Source: Siderastrea siderea (lineage: Eukaryota > Cnidaria > Anthozoa > Scleractinia > Rhizangiidae). Taken from it: DNA of 64,000 nucleotides. Numbering within the stretch: the first letter of the stretch is position 1; each line of letters begins with the position of its first letter. The stretch covers positions 32,154,304 to 32,218,303 of the forward strand of contig OZ034971.1 in the NCBI GenBank assembly GCA_964030785.1. Reading direction: 5' to 3'. The notes under the pieces are model-generated. The model saw only the letters and a program-made list of their open reading frames with translations, had not been told where the DNA came from and did not search any database. Shown here one piece after another: positions 22,648 through 34,220 of this stretch. The position numbers were made by a program, and so were the translations under genes.

Positions 22648-23522
22648 AAAGCGTATTTAGTTTCAACACCGCTCAATTCAACAAAGCGCCATGCATGACG
22701 GGAAGATGTCTAAATCTGCATTAGGTGCTGTCCCTGTTATAACAAAACATATACGCTATTCCTTTAAACATTACCTGCGTGTAGGCACACACCCAGCTCT
22801 TAGAGGATTGCTTGTTTATTTGCTATAGTTATTTCCTGATTTCCACTATAAATAAACTAGTCGTTTTATTAAACAAACACAATTCGGAGAACCAAGTCTT
22901 CTGAATACAAGCAAGCAACTGCACTCGGAAGAAAATGATAGTCTCTAGAAGTGTTCAATAATATATGTTATGAAAAGTCTTCATTTTCTTGAATGTACAA
23001 TAGATTCCGCAACTAAGTTCTGTTTAGGAAGTAGAATTTTATGCTTAGTTTTCAGTTAACAATAACTAGCCTCTACTAGAACTATAGCCTCGGCACTAGT
23101 TTCTCCCTGTTAAGCCTAATTTTAACTACCGATGCAGGCACAGTTTTTTGGGGGGATCCTCGCAACCAAGGGTCAGGTATATTGCATTCCATACAGTTCT
23201 TCCTCCAGGGGTGCGTTTCTCGAACGCTCCAAAAGCCATTTGTAAAGATAAAAACTACTTGTAAGAAGCTATTATATTAAGATGTCTTTGAGGTTGGAAA
23301 TGTTCAATTTATGGCAAAGTTTCGAGTTACAGTGTGAAATCGACCCGGACTTTGGAAAAACGCACGCCAGGTCCTGAGATCGCCCAATAAGATCCCGTCC
23401 AGTCCCTCAGTGATGTCGTTAGCCATTTGTATTATATTCGACTGTTACAAGTTGAAGAATCAACTTTTTCCTCTTTATTGCTGCACTCCACTTCGAGGTT
23501 AGATTCCGGTAACCGAAGTGCC

Positions 23523-23924
23523 TAGGCTCAGTCTCCAGCCGTGAGCGTCTTGATGCGCCCGCGATTCTCGCCACCTTCACGGCTGGGCGCACGGGTTTGG
23601 TTATTGTTTAGACTGACCAATCAGAGGCAAGCCCTCTGAAATTTGCGGGGCAGAATGCACGGCATAATTTAGCGAGATTTCGTCCTTCTCTTGAAATTTC
23701 ACACTTTTAGGAGGACGTTTCAGGCGTACTTTTCGCATTTCGCTTTTTTTCAAGACGATACAAAAAAAAACATAAAATTTAAGCAAATGACGTGTGGATT
23801 GTCTGCATAATTATTAAAATTGTGATGACGTAACGGACATGCAACCAAACCCGTGCACCCAGCCGTGAAGGTGGCGAAAATCGCGGGCGCATCGAGACAC
23901 TCACGGCTGGAGACTTAGCCTACC
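23523..23924. mobile_element. MITE with ~77-bp inverted arms and candidate AAGTGCC target duplication
   Basis: Arms 23524-23601 and 23845-23922 are near-perfect complements, containing 'ctccagccgtgagcgtct' and 'ccaccttcacggctgggcgc'. The interior is 240 bp, AT-richer. AAGTGCC stands at 23516-23522 and 23925-23931, supporting transposition, though the right terminus carries a few extra bases. Confidence 0.75.
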
Positions 23925-24849
23925 AAGTGCCCCGTTCGAGTTAAACTACGAACAGTTTCTCTTTCCGCTCTGAGACAGTCGAGCGAAAAGAACAAGCGGC
24001 AGCTGTAGGAACGCCTGCCGCGTAAAAACGTCACGCACGCATAATGAGCCCCAAGTGTAGTAAGCCGGCCCACCTCCCAAAGATTTGTTGCAGTTTGCCC
24101 TGAGATTAAGGCGTTAAGTGACCATATTTTACCGTTAGTTTAGAGTGGAAAACCCTCTTTTGAAGTTCACGTACAATAACAAACTCCAGTTATAGACATT
24201 TTTTATTAAGAGTGTTGTAGGCCACAAAAGACCCAGCCTAGATTGCGTTTTAAATCTTAGTACTGTAGTAAATTTTACACTGCCTGTATTTCAGTATACA
24301 TCACAGCCAGTACCGGTAGTCGGCAAGAGACATTCCGTGAATGGTTTACTCCATCCATCTTACTTTTTATATTTTCACTAGAGTAAAACCTACAACGACC
24401 CAAACATTGAGAATAGAAGATCGCCTGTCAGCCCATCAGGGGCACACTAGACAGACTCTTGGAGAGTTCAAAATACGGATTATAATAAAATACGTCAAAC
24501 GAGGGGGAAATAACCACGCGATGATGAAATTAAAAGCTTTCATGTTTGGTCTCTTTTTATTCAACACAAGAGGTAACTATTAGAACGAAAAAAACTAAAG
24601 ACAAAAAACACGCAAGCACCAAAAAGATGGCGAAACAAAAGGGTTGCGGAAGAGTTTATTGAGAAGCCTTTAAAGAAAAAGAGCTGTTTTAAAAGAGCTG
24701 GAAAACGGGAAGGAAAGGTGCCAATTAAAAAATGAAAGAGAAAGGATAGGTGAACAGCATCTCCCATTAGTGCATAACCAGTGGAAGGAGGTTCATAAGG
24801 AGGCTTAGCCTTTGACGGTGGGACTGAAAGGGTTAACCATACCATAGGT

Positions 24850-25886
24850 CTAAATTACAGTAACAGAATGGTCTGTTAATATTGTTTCTTTCTTAGAGAC
24901 AGCCAGAAGCGTTTCTTGAGGGGTTCTTACATAACGTTCACAACAGTCTGAGCCCCAGCGGCCCAAAACCTTGATAAGCCAGGAAGGAACACCTGCTGCT
25001 GCTGTAGTGGTGCATGGCTGCACCAATACGGAAGCTGTGTTTAAAGTAGTGTTCAGCAGGCAAACTGCAATGTTGCAGTGTAGAACGGAGTTCTTTGGTA
25101 AGAGAAGCACGTGATAGCCACTTGCCATTGGCGAAGGTAAACAAAGGGCCTGTAGCTGCAGGTTTACATTGAAGCAGGTAGTCTTTCATAGCCATCACTG
25201 ATCACTGAACAGATAAAGGTGGTGGACCTTACTATAGTCAAGGTACAGCCTTTACGAAAAGGGTCAGTTTTGGATTGCTTAATGGTGACTAGCATGTGAT
25301 CAGGAGATTCTATGTTGGGGATAAAGGTGATGTCCCTGATACAAAGATGAACAGTGGGGTCCAAAGGGGCACCATTGCAAGTGAATTCACTTGAACGGAG
25401 AAAACCGAAAAGGGCTAAAGTGAAGGCAGCCCATAGCATTATGTGGTCTACATTGGAAGTTAGGGGAGGCTGGAAGTAATTGAAAATGGATGTCAAAATT
25501 TGGATAGTTATGGGATAGCGACTTAATGTTTTAGGGTCTTGGGACCGCCCAATACCAGTGAGGACCTTTTGCAGGCGATACGTTTTGTGATTTTAAGGGG
25601 AAGTTCAGTTGCCTGTGGGGATCCTGAACCCCAAACAGGTTAAGTTTAAGGGAAGTGTAGGAAATTGTTTTTGCTAGGTGAGCAGCAAAATAGATTAAAG
25701 TGATTTCGGACGCAGGGAGAAGTGGGGTAGAGGGACCGATTAAACCATGCATAAGACAAAAACTAATAAAATGATTCCTGTTCACACCGTATGACCGCTG
25801 GGTATTAGGGGGCAGTGAGGCATCAAAATAGTGGTAGACTGATGCTGTTAAATGGCCATAAAGCAAAGAACAACCTAACTTGAAGA
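24850..25886 (-). pseudogene. Degenerate tyrosine recombinase (phage-integrase fold) of a retro- or DNA transposon
   Basis: Read from 25886 down to 24850, the pieces join across three frame breaks. The N-terminal SAM-like part is ASLPPNTQRSYGVNRNHFISF, then ITLIYFAAHLAKTISYTSLK. The catalytic part has LWAAFTLALFGFLRSSEFT (first Arg region), HLCIRDITF, IKQSKTDPFRKG, then HSFRIGAA (His and second Arg) and KVLGRWGSDCCERYVR with the nucleophile Tyr. Breaks are near 25545, at about 25200 (a tandem 'cagtgat' duplication) and near 25015 (2-base insertion). Crypton-like and DIRS-like elements carry such enzymes. No reverse transcriptase is seen alongside, so the class is open. No function is expected. 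Confidence 0.8.
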
Positions 25887-26632
25887 GTAGCTTACAAGTG
25901 AGAAAGGGTCAGATTACTAACTGGTGATTGCATGCCGAGATCACATGGAAGCGTGAGAGGAAAAATACTCGGAGCTTTGTCGTACAGCTTTAGAAAGTAA
26001 CAGAATAACTACTTCCGGTTAGACATTGCCCCCAGACTATTACCCAATAACTGAAACCTTGAGATAACAAAGCCAGTGACAACTAAGTTATAAGTATGAC
26101 ATAAAGCACACAGATCATTAACAACAGTTTAAATGCTTAAACTTCGAATCATCACTATTGTGTCAGTAACAAGTGGCCGGAGGTGATCGAGCTTCAATAA
26201 AGGAATTTAATCTCGGAAGCCGAATTTCAGTGGGGTTTGCTCGTTTTAATCTAAAAATTGTGAGGACTTTACCAGGACCAAGAGATGTCGACTTTATGGA
26301 CAGATGTCCGTGTTAGGGGTCCTTAAGGTTTTGATTCGAGTGTTATTGACTGGCTACGTTTATATATAGCCGCCATTTTGTCGGACTAAAGTACGTTAAA
26401 TTAATCATGATATTAACCGAACACACTTAACGAGTGAATGATCGTTTTGTGATGTACAAACATTTAGCCCGCCGCTGCATAAACAAATATCTTTCAACCA
26501 GATGATATACATAACGCACTGCAACGTCATAAAAAAAGTTTTCAGTTTTTTTTCAGTCTACTTGAGGACAGTTGATCTATTACATCTCAAACCCAGTTCG
26601 ATTTTTGTCAGAGTATCAAACCGAACAAAATC

Positions 26633-27622
26633 ATGACATCAAACACGAAACTTTATAAAAAAGAATCATTTGCCAACATCACAGTGCATACAAGCAGCCA
26701 GACGGGATCGTTGCCTCATCTCTATGCCCTCATTCACAACCCCGGGTTCACAACAATACTCTTCTCGATAATCATCTGTGTAGGCCTGTTTAGCAACATC
26801 CTAGTTGTGGCGACAGTGGCTCGCTGGCAAAAGATGCAGACACCATGTAATCTTCTGATTGCAAATGTCTGCGCTGCCGAATTGGCAGTTTGCATCTTCG
26901 CAGCGCCTCTGAGAATCATTGAAATTTACCGGGGCTGGATCTTCGGCGACGTGATGTGCTATATTCTGACGCCACTCCAAGATGTCTTCGTGGTCGTGTC
27001 CTTCGTCACACATACCGTAATCGCTTTGGAAAGACATCACGCCATCGTCACGCCCATGAAACCGAAGATTTCGCTGAAGCGAGTAAAGACGTTGGTGCCC
27101 GTGATCTGGATTGCGTGTTACCTGACAGATGGGGTACCGACGATGACTTTTCTATAGAATAAATGGCAAGACGATGGGCATTTATACTACTATTCTCTAG
27201 TTTTCACCAGTGACGTTCATCGAATCGCGTACGAGATGTACCTTGTTGTGCTGTTTATAGCTTCTCCTCTCGTGATTACAAGTTCAGCATTCTTTGGTGT
27301 CGTCCGCAGACTTTGTACTAACAATCAGCTTTTTCCACACATTTTGCAAAATAAAATCTTCAACGTCCGTGTTCGACAAAAGAAGCGTATTGTCAAAATG
27401 TTATTAGTGCTGCTGCTGGCTTTTGAAGTATGTTACGTCCCTCGTGGGGTCATAATGGTGTTGACTGAGTTCTCCCCACAAACAACTTGCAGGCCGGAGT
27501 TTATGTACATCCACATGATAACCCTGGCCATGTTTTACGTCAAACACGTTATATACCCATTTATGCTATAGGCTATGAGCAAATATTTTCGTTCCGGTTG
27601 TTTACAGCTGTGCTCGCACTGA
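26633..27622 (+). pseudogene. Class A GPCR reading frame interrupted by two TAG codons
   Basis: One frame of 330 codons from ATG to TGA at 27620, single exon. TM1 has FSIIICVGLFSNILVVATVA; TM2 has NVCAAELAVCIFAAPLRI (Glu where Asp is usual); TM3 starts with the conserved Cys and ends in ERH in place of DRY; TM4 has VIWIACYL; TM5 has IASPLVI; the third loop is basic (RVRQKKRIVKM); TM6 has VCYVPRGV for CWxP; TM7 is IYPFML. TAG interrupts the second extracellular loop at 27155-27157 and TM7 at 27569-27571. Reading continues in the same frame after each, so these are nonsense substitutions and not frameshifts. The ligand is unknown. Intronless rhodopsin-family receptors are greatly expanded in anthozoans. 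Probably a young pseudogene; assembly error or stop readthrough are alternatives. Confidence 0.8.
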
Positions 27623-28786
27623 GAAGAGCCTACATTGGCCTACATTCATACTCGGCCGAAAACACAAACCCCCCCCCCCCCCTTTTTCTTAAAGAACGTG
27701 ATATGAAGGCACTCATTTAAGATTCACGAAGGTGTCACTTTCAAAAGCAAAGTAGCTGCTATCAATAGGAGTCCTCACTAATTAAAAACCACGCAACATG
27801 TTATTACTAACAGAAACGGAATAAACAAAGCTACATCGAAGTTCAGTGCTGTTTCCAAAGAGATTCCGAATTCAATAACCCCCGAAAATGCTTAGAATCA
27901 TGAGCGTTCAGGGCGAAAAGGAAGACGGAAGCCTTGTCATGTAGCCCCCAAATTTTTTTCAGGAGGAAAAGCCCTCCATGCTGTAAATAACATTCTGTGG
28001 TGAAAGATACAAACCTCGACGTCGATCTCTGTACTAAAAGATCCAAAAGTAGGTACGCACGCGTTTCATTACATTACATTGCAATGCATTGAAAAACGGT
28101 AATTCAATGCATTACATTACATTGCAATGCATTGAATTACCGTTTTTCGCTTTGAGTAGTGACAGACTGAACCTTTTCATAACACTGCTAAAGGGACTGT
28201 GTCTCGACGATTTTGCTGGTATTTTGTCAAAACTGTGCTAAAATAATCATAAAAGCCACCACTTGTGAGAAGAAGAAGATTTTAAGTGAGAGGGAGGACA
28301 AACCATTTTCTAAGCGAATTTTTTTCAACGGCAGAACTTGAAAAGGTTGGTCAAGTTACGATCTCTCCATCCAGGCCATCCCTAGACAATGGATCTTATT
28401 TCGCCATGTGGTAGATTTTTAAAACTAAAATTTGGATCTGTCAACTGATCATGAGTTGATACGATAAATTGAAAGCTTTCAATTTCGATAGTCATGTCAA
28501 ACTTGATCACGTCTTTAGCTGGGACCGGAAAGAAAATGTTTTCGCCGAAAGTCAGTTGGGTGGTAGCTAAACAAGGATACAAACAAGCGCTTTAGGCTAC
28601 TTCAGTTTTTAGCGGGGCTAGGCCTTAAAGAAGCTCCGCTAAAAAGTGAAGACCAAATATGTAGATGTTGTAGTTCAATTTTATCCTTGGTTCAATTTTT
28701 ATTTTCCTTTGTTCTTTTTTATGTAAATATATGATAATGAATACAAAACAAAAGAAAATTTAAATTGAAACAATGATAAAATGCGT
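27623..28786. other. Spacer downstream of the GPCR
   Basis: Starts with a poly-C/T tract (27670-27690). Contains an 80-bp palindromic simple repeat at 28068. No gene seen. Confidence 0.5.
28068..28147. repeat. Palindromic 'attacattgcaatgcattga' repeat
   Basis: Two copies of 'acattgcaatgcattgaa' on either side of 'aaacggtaattcaatgcatt', with 'aaaaacggtaattcaatgca' at the left complemented by 'tgcattgaattaccgttttt' at the right. A compact fold-back. Confidence 0.75.
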
Positions 28787-28955
28787 GGCCCAGTGGTCAT
28801 CGCGAATTCTTACTAATCTAGTGGTTCGGGTTCCGTTTTCCGCAAGGGAAGTAATTTTTTTTTGTTAGTTACTTTGAGAAATTAATAGGTACCAGCAAAA
28901 AGAAAAAAAGAGAAGTTCTGGAGCTTCGCCTTTAGGCTTGGCGAAATCTATACCA
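28787..28955 (+). mobile_element. tRNA-derived SINE, family S1, copy A
   Basis: tRNA-like head 'gcgtggcccagtggtcatcg' (box A-like) and 'gtggttcgggttccg' (box B-like), a T-rich stretch, then a body with 'taataggtaccagcaaaaag' and a tail 'cttcgcctttaggcttggcg'. The same order recurs at 56826-57055. Confidence 0.65.
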
Positions 28956-29790
28956 TTACCTCCTTGAATGCTATCTCCTTACGTAGACGCTCAAAGGAAG
29001 TTTTGGAAAGGGGTTCCGCTGAGCAAAGTGAGTGCAGGCGTAAGCCTTGTTCAGCGGATTTACCCTAAAGTAACATTCCTAAGCTGAGCTTCTACCGAGA
29101 AACTAAACAGATAGGCAAATACTAGTTATTCTTTTCAGGCAGCCCTATTTTTGTGGAGGAGGTAAAAAAATTAAAATACTGTGAAATAAGTTGAAAATTG
29201 CTACAGATTATCGTTAATGGTCTATGGAAACGTTTTGCTCTTATTTTATAGATATAGCGTATTCTCCTTTTAAAATAGTGAACATCGAAAATCTCTTCGC
29301 CAAACCATTCAATTGTCCTATCAGTAGGGGAGACGTTTAACTGTTAACTTGTCTTAATGTTTGAATGGCTACTTGTGTAATTATCTCACAAAACATTAAC
29401 GAAAATGTGGAAATCTCCCTCACCGTTATGAACTTTCAAACTTTTCTTGTTTTGTCACTGAAAAGAGGAAAAATAGAGTCCGTTATTTACAGGCCATGGA
29501 GGCCGTGGGATCGTTAGCAAGTAAAATAAACCTCAACATAACTTACAATTTTTAATTTAGTCAACTGTGGGTGATAACATGTTATTTATTTACAAAGAAA
29601 CAAAACTATGGTAATTGATTATCAGTTTTTATATCCAAACGACCTAAAAAGTGTCAGTCACTGCCGTGGTTTTTAAACGATTCTACATTTGATGCACCAG
29701 TGTTAGTTTAGACTCACCCCTTGTTTTTTCGCGACAAGGTTGTGCTTGTGCATTCCATTGCGTTTTGCATAATTTCCTTTAAAGGGAGGG

Positions 29791-29938
29791 CAGCCTAGTA
29801 CCCAGGCGTTCTCCTCCCGCTAACTCGACTAGACTTGGTGCGAAATGCCGTGACGTCACCGAATGAGGTCCCTGGTGACGTCACGAAATATCGCGCCAAG
29901 TCGTGTGAGCGAGAAGAGAAAGCCTGGGTACTAGGCTG
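29791..29938. mobile_element. MITE family 2 (CAGCCTAG ends), copy B with perfect 9-bp target duplication
   Basis: 148 bp from CAGCCTAG to CTAGGCTG, flanked by AAGGGAGGG at 29782-29790 and 29939-29947. Arms share 'tacccaggcgttctc' and 'agcgagaagaga' wording with copy A at 10609, and both contain 'gtgacgtcac' in the centre. Confidence 0.88.
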
Positions 29939-30164
29939 AAGGGAGGGATGATGCTAGGTGTGACAGTCAAATTGGGGTAACTTTGAAATGTCGCAGCATC
30001 CGTAGCTGAAACGATATCCTTGCTTTTATTATCGTTCAAATCTTGGTGGATTTGTTTATTATTTTGCTGGTAAAATTGTCCAACAAAGAGAGATTCAATC
30101 TCTAGAGCAGCAAACTTAGGTGTCTGCTCGCACAACTAAACGATGAAAGTAACAAACAAACAAT

Positions 30165-30800
30165 GGCCACCAGCCGGACTGAACACAATAGGGACCTTAT
30201 GATATCAGAAATCTAACTCCTACGTTGTGGACAGCGCCTTAAAAACACCGGTTTCATGTTTTTCTCCGCTCGTCTTACTGGTAATTACAATGTTCATTTT
30301 TACACGCACTAGGAATTTTAGAGAGCCAATAAATAAGAACTGATAAGAAACATGTAATAATCAGTATGTCGCAAGCGTGGGACAAAGAAAAAGTCTGAGT
30401 CCCGACGAGAATCGAACCCATGACCTTTCGAACACTGGTCGGTTGCTCCAACCACTGAGCTACTAGGTCTCGGAGACTCGTAATACTGAATATTACATTT
30501 TCTCTGTTTTTAATTTCCTGACTGCAATTAGAATTTACAATATTTCTTTCTTTATCAGCCAATAAATAATCACACAAATCATCTGAACACTCACGTTTGA
30601 TTTCTCCTATTAAAACTACAGCTCAGCAACAGCCAAACACTCATAGACAACTTCATTGATACTCATTGAACCTTTTCGCGATACAAAGTTTTGGTTATAA
30701 AAAATTTCGCAGTAAAAAATGGACTTGGATCCTCTAACTTCGCCTCTAATGCTGCTAGTTTATGGGCAAATGTCATGCCTTCTCTAAGTTTTTCCACTGA
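30165..30800. repeat. 3' flank of PAN/EGF/fibrinogen-like copy 1, duplicated at 41040-41760
   Basis: Wording is shared in the same order, for example 'ggtttcatgt' with 'cttcgctcg', 'taatattcagtatgt' type text, 'ctttctttatcag', 'atcatctg.acac', and 'aaaatggacttggatcctct' against 'aaaatggacttagatcctct'. At the right the block runs on into the gene copies. It shows that the gene copies were duplicated together with at least 1 kb of downstream DNA. Confidence 0.75.
30397..30471 (-). repeat. tRNA-like sequence, probably SINE head or tRNA pseudogene
   Basis: On the minus strand it has box A 'tagctcagtggttgg' and box B 'ggttcgattctcg' with tRNA-like spacing. The anticodon stem does not pair cleanly and the acceptor arms do not match, so it is not called a functional tRNA. 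The diverged counterpart in the duplicated flank is near 41455-41500. Confidence 0.55.
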
Positions 30801-31193
30801 ACAAATTACAAAATAATTTGTATTGTGGATTCTACGCGAGTGACATCATCATAACACCGCAGACTAAACAGGTAACGGACTGTCAATAGCATAAAGCGGT
30901 CACAGCTTGCAGTGTTCATGCGATAAGTAGTTCATGTAGGAGAATCTTGTACACCACAAGGCACTATTGGTTTTGTGTTGCTGTTGTTGTTATTGTTGTT
31001 GTTATTGTTATTGGCGGCCATCTTGGATAGCATGGCAAATGTAATAAAAACATGTTGAGTTCAGAGTAAATCAAGCGGTGTACGAAGAGTACACTGCCTA
31101 TTAGACAAAAAAACAATTTGATTTTTTACACCAACTGTCAAAGTAACATAGAAGAAATCTCAAGCTTGCAGTATAAATGTTCAATCATGTGTT

Positions 31194-33340
31194 CTAATAA
31201 TCCATCACTTTCTTCAATTTATTTTGTTTAAATTTAACGACTTCCAAGCCAGAACTGACTTGTTGAACTCGCTGAGGAAGTGCAACGGAATGCAGGATTG
31301 AATGCTCCGAATCACAACCGTTTTGTGAGCCATACCAGCTGTCACTATGAAGAGTCCAACCTTTAACTAAACTGTACGCAGTCAAAACCGTGCAGTTAGC
31401 ACACATATTTCCACGGATGCTGACAAACTCGGAAAAAAGGCAAAATGCATTTTTGGGTGGCTCCATAAGCAAATCCAAACTTTCCACTGACACTCTCCAG
31501 TAGTCTCGGTAGTCCACGCCAACTGTCGGAAAATTACAAGTGGCTCGCCAGTGAGTGGAGACATCTTGAAGGGACTTCATACGGGACATTGACAGGCGGT
31601 AGCTGTTCCATTCAGGTGCATCTTGGTTGATTGCCATGTCGTAATGGAAGAAGGCTTTGCTCTTGAAGGCGTCATTGTTTTGAAAGGAGTGAGACTGGAT
31701 CAGAGTCCATGCGACACCAGGCTCTGAACCAAAGTTGCAATAGACTGGGAATGAGATGTTCTGTTGGTCTGTAATGTTGTAGATTCCATTGGTTTTCACT
31801 TGTTTGAAGATCATGACGTCTTTGCATGATCGAGGAGGCAGCTTGACCTCACACCTGTATCCCGTGTATCCTGGCGGACAAGTGCATTGGAATCTTCTTT
31901 TGTTGACGTCACACACTTCACGACACGTGCCGGCATGTTGACAGGGAGTGGTCTCACAACATTTGTTATGACAGGTGGATTCAGAACAGGAGTCAAGAGG
32001 AAATCCCTATGATAAATAAAACAATTTTCTGTAGGAAATAACTGACATTAAAAGGGTTACATTCATGCATAAAGTAAAAGAGATCTAAACTAATACTTAC
32101 TGTCTCTTATGAGTAGCCCCGCAGCTCTTAACAACCTCTAATTTCATTGGACCTTGGTATCACGCAGCTCTATTGTTTTCGGGGCTAGGGTCCATTGCTT
32201 TGTTGTTTGGTGTATTGTTTTCTCAGCAAATCAGAGAAAACCTTGTAAGAGCTGCGACATCGCCCTGAGTCTCTTATTACTCTTTCAACACTTTTCTTGT
32301 TACGACAATCTACACTCCTCATTTTTCCCTCTTCTTTTAATTTCGTTTTTGCCCTTTTTCTGTTGTAAATAATATGTCATGTACATAACGTAACGCGATA
32401 AAGTAATGTAATGTAATATGACATGTATATTTAACAAGTATTCGCCGAAGGCAAAGTAAATATTGTGGAAAAATCCCAGAGATTAGAGAGAAGGTGATTA
32501 TAGAGAAGTGCGCGCTCTGATTGGTCGAGGATTACCTAATATCTTGCTATAATCATCCCGTGCGAGGTGATTATAATACTGAAGCACTAATTTTCAAAAT
32601 GGACGTCGCGCGATTTGTTATGTTTCTGGAGAAAAGAAAAAATAAAATGTGTTTGCTCTAATAATCACCTGACCAATTATACTAAAATGTAATAATGTAG
32701 GTTAATAATGTTATGGACTGGCCCGCCTCGATTAGCGTTGCTATTTGCAGGTCAGTACAATATGTACTGTATGTTTCTAAAAAAAAGTTTACAACTACTT
32801 ACGCTATCTCTCTACAAACGCATTCTGACATCCCAGCGTGCCGATTTCTGTTGTAAATGATGGCCTGTTAACCATGAAGAATGTATCTTCTCTCGGGTAG
32901 CTCACTAACACACACAGACCAAGATCGAGGTTAAACTCTACAATGTGTCAAAATTAACACTTACTTTCCTGTCGTAGTAGGTCCTGACTGGCTCGTAATA
33001 AGTGACTCCTTCCTTTTCCTTCAGTGCTTCTGGTGCCAGTTTTGAGTTTGCATCGTTCAGCTCGCAGTTTCCGGTTTTTGTTGACCTCGTTGAAGTTGAA
33101 TGAGAGGCACTGGCATTTACTCAAACACGTGTGAAAGCATTCTTTCCAGATCGAAAAGTTCAATGTCTCAAAAACGGAACCGTTAAGTGCAGAATTTACT
33201 TTGATGTCGGTTTTGAGAGACAAAAACTTTCTTTCGCACATTTCACTTTTACACTGACTGTTTGAAGAGCGTATCGAAAACATCAGTACAAGGAACAGCA
33301 GTAGAAAATTACGATCTTCAGCTGTATTGAACCGGATCAT
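31194..33340 (-). pseudogene. PAN/EGF/fibrinogen-like secreted protein, copy 1 (two frame lesions)
   Basis: Exon 1 33340-32965 and exon 2 32006-31194, phase-0 intron with donor GTAAGT and acceptor 'atcatag'. Exon 1 gives a signal peptide (NFLLLFLVLMFSI) and a PAN/apple-like domain with ECFHTCLSKCQCLSFNFNE. An extra A near 33070 (run of five, four in the other copies) breaks the frame before CELND. Exon 2 encodes CCETTPCQHAGTCREVCD, CTCPPGYTGYRCE (EGF-like), then SCKDVMIFKQVKTNGIYN, FPVYCNFGSEP and THWRATCNFPTVGVDYRDYW (fibrinogen-like). About 50 bases are missing near 31310, which shifts the frame and replaces the usual QFWLGSF end by a tail running to 31194. Predicted secreted or matrix protein family. 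Both lesions point to a pseudogene. The homopolymer one could be a sequencing error. Confidence 0.82.
32492..32671. mobile_element. MITE family 3, copy B, in the intron of copy 1
   Basis: About 180 bp, 'aggtgattata' to 'taatcacctg', close match in sequence and orientation to 14568-14748. Confidence 0.8.
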
Positions 33341-33639
33341 TTCTACTGCTTTACCGCAGAAGCTGCCAGAGTAAAAACGAAGATGATTTATGAAGCAAAA
33401 CTCAGTTGGGCAATGGTGAAAAGCTGATTGCGTTTAAGAATGCGACCAAGTGCTTTCTGTTCGGTTATTGCTTCCAACTGTTTTACATTTTAAGTGGCTC
33501 AACATATTAGTTCTTCTCCGTAGGCGTTAGCTTTGTTTTTTTAATTAACTTAACACGTAAATGAGGTGAAAACGTGTCTTGGATTTGCACAAACTGTCTA
33601 TGCAAACGTTTCGCTGCTATTTTTTAATATTGCTTTCAG

Positions 33640-33935
33640 TAGAAAGTTACGATATCAGTTCAGCTACATTGAACCCGAACATTTCTTCGCCTTCACCGCG
33701 TAAGCTGTCGAAGGAAGAAAGAAGATGTTTTATGAGACAAAAGTCAGTTGGGTATTGATAAAATCGGTTAAACACCGATTGATTTCAAGAATGCAAACAG
33801 ATGCTTTGGGGTGATGCTCTCTGTTTGTTTTTGTTTCCAGCTATTTTCCTTCTTAAGTGGCTCAACGTTCATCTTTTCTCTGCTGGCGTTAGTTCTGTTT
33901 TGATAAACGTAACTCGTAAATAAGATGAAAACGTT
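33640..33935 (-). repeat. Second copy of the exon 1 start and promoter region of copy 1
   Basis: Repeats the first exon bases and about 250 bp upstream. 'gaacatttcttcgcctt.accgcgtaagctg' at 33678 matches upstream DNA of the other minus-strand copies (37500, 43545). 'tttgtttccagctatttt' and 'aagtggctcaac' follow. The coding part soon hits a stop, so it is a promoter fragment left by unequal exchange. Confidence 0.7.
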
Positions 33936-34059
33936 GTAGAAGACCTGACCCTAAATGTGATAAAATCCTAAGTGTAATAACATTTGGCCTTAAGTGTAAC
34001 AACGTTATACAAACGTCAACAATGACGAGACTAATAAGTCATTAACCAATTCACTGGTT

Positions 34060-34220
34060 ATGACAATTGCCACGTGATCTGTCCCGCCATCTGTCACGCC
34101 ATCAGTCATGTCATTGATTGCATTCACCGTCAACCACATGACCAACGGACGACAACACCCACGTGACTAATGAAATACATCAATCACGTGACTTAATTAA
34201 TCGTCACGTCATCAACGTCC
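34060..34220. promoter_or_regulatory. Cluster of CACGTG E-box words upstream of copy 1
   Basis: Three exact CACGTG words (34071, 34159, 34186) plus near variants 'ccacatgac' and 'gtcacgtcat' in 160 bp. CACGTG is the core of bHLH-ZIP binding sites. It may simply be a degenerate tandem repeat; no transcript evidence. Confidence 0.3.

Noticed and set aside
26633..27622. TAG as pyrrolysine or selenocysteine-type recoding in the GPCR
   Set aside because: No known animal system recodes TAG this way, the sites fall in a loop and in the TM7 P-x-x-Y region, and a disabled gene is the simpler reading.
30397..30471. Functional tRNA gene
   Set aside because: Box A and B are good, but the acceptor and anticodon stems do not pair, and the duplicated flank carries a degraded version.
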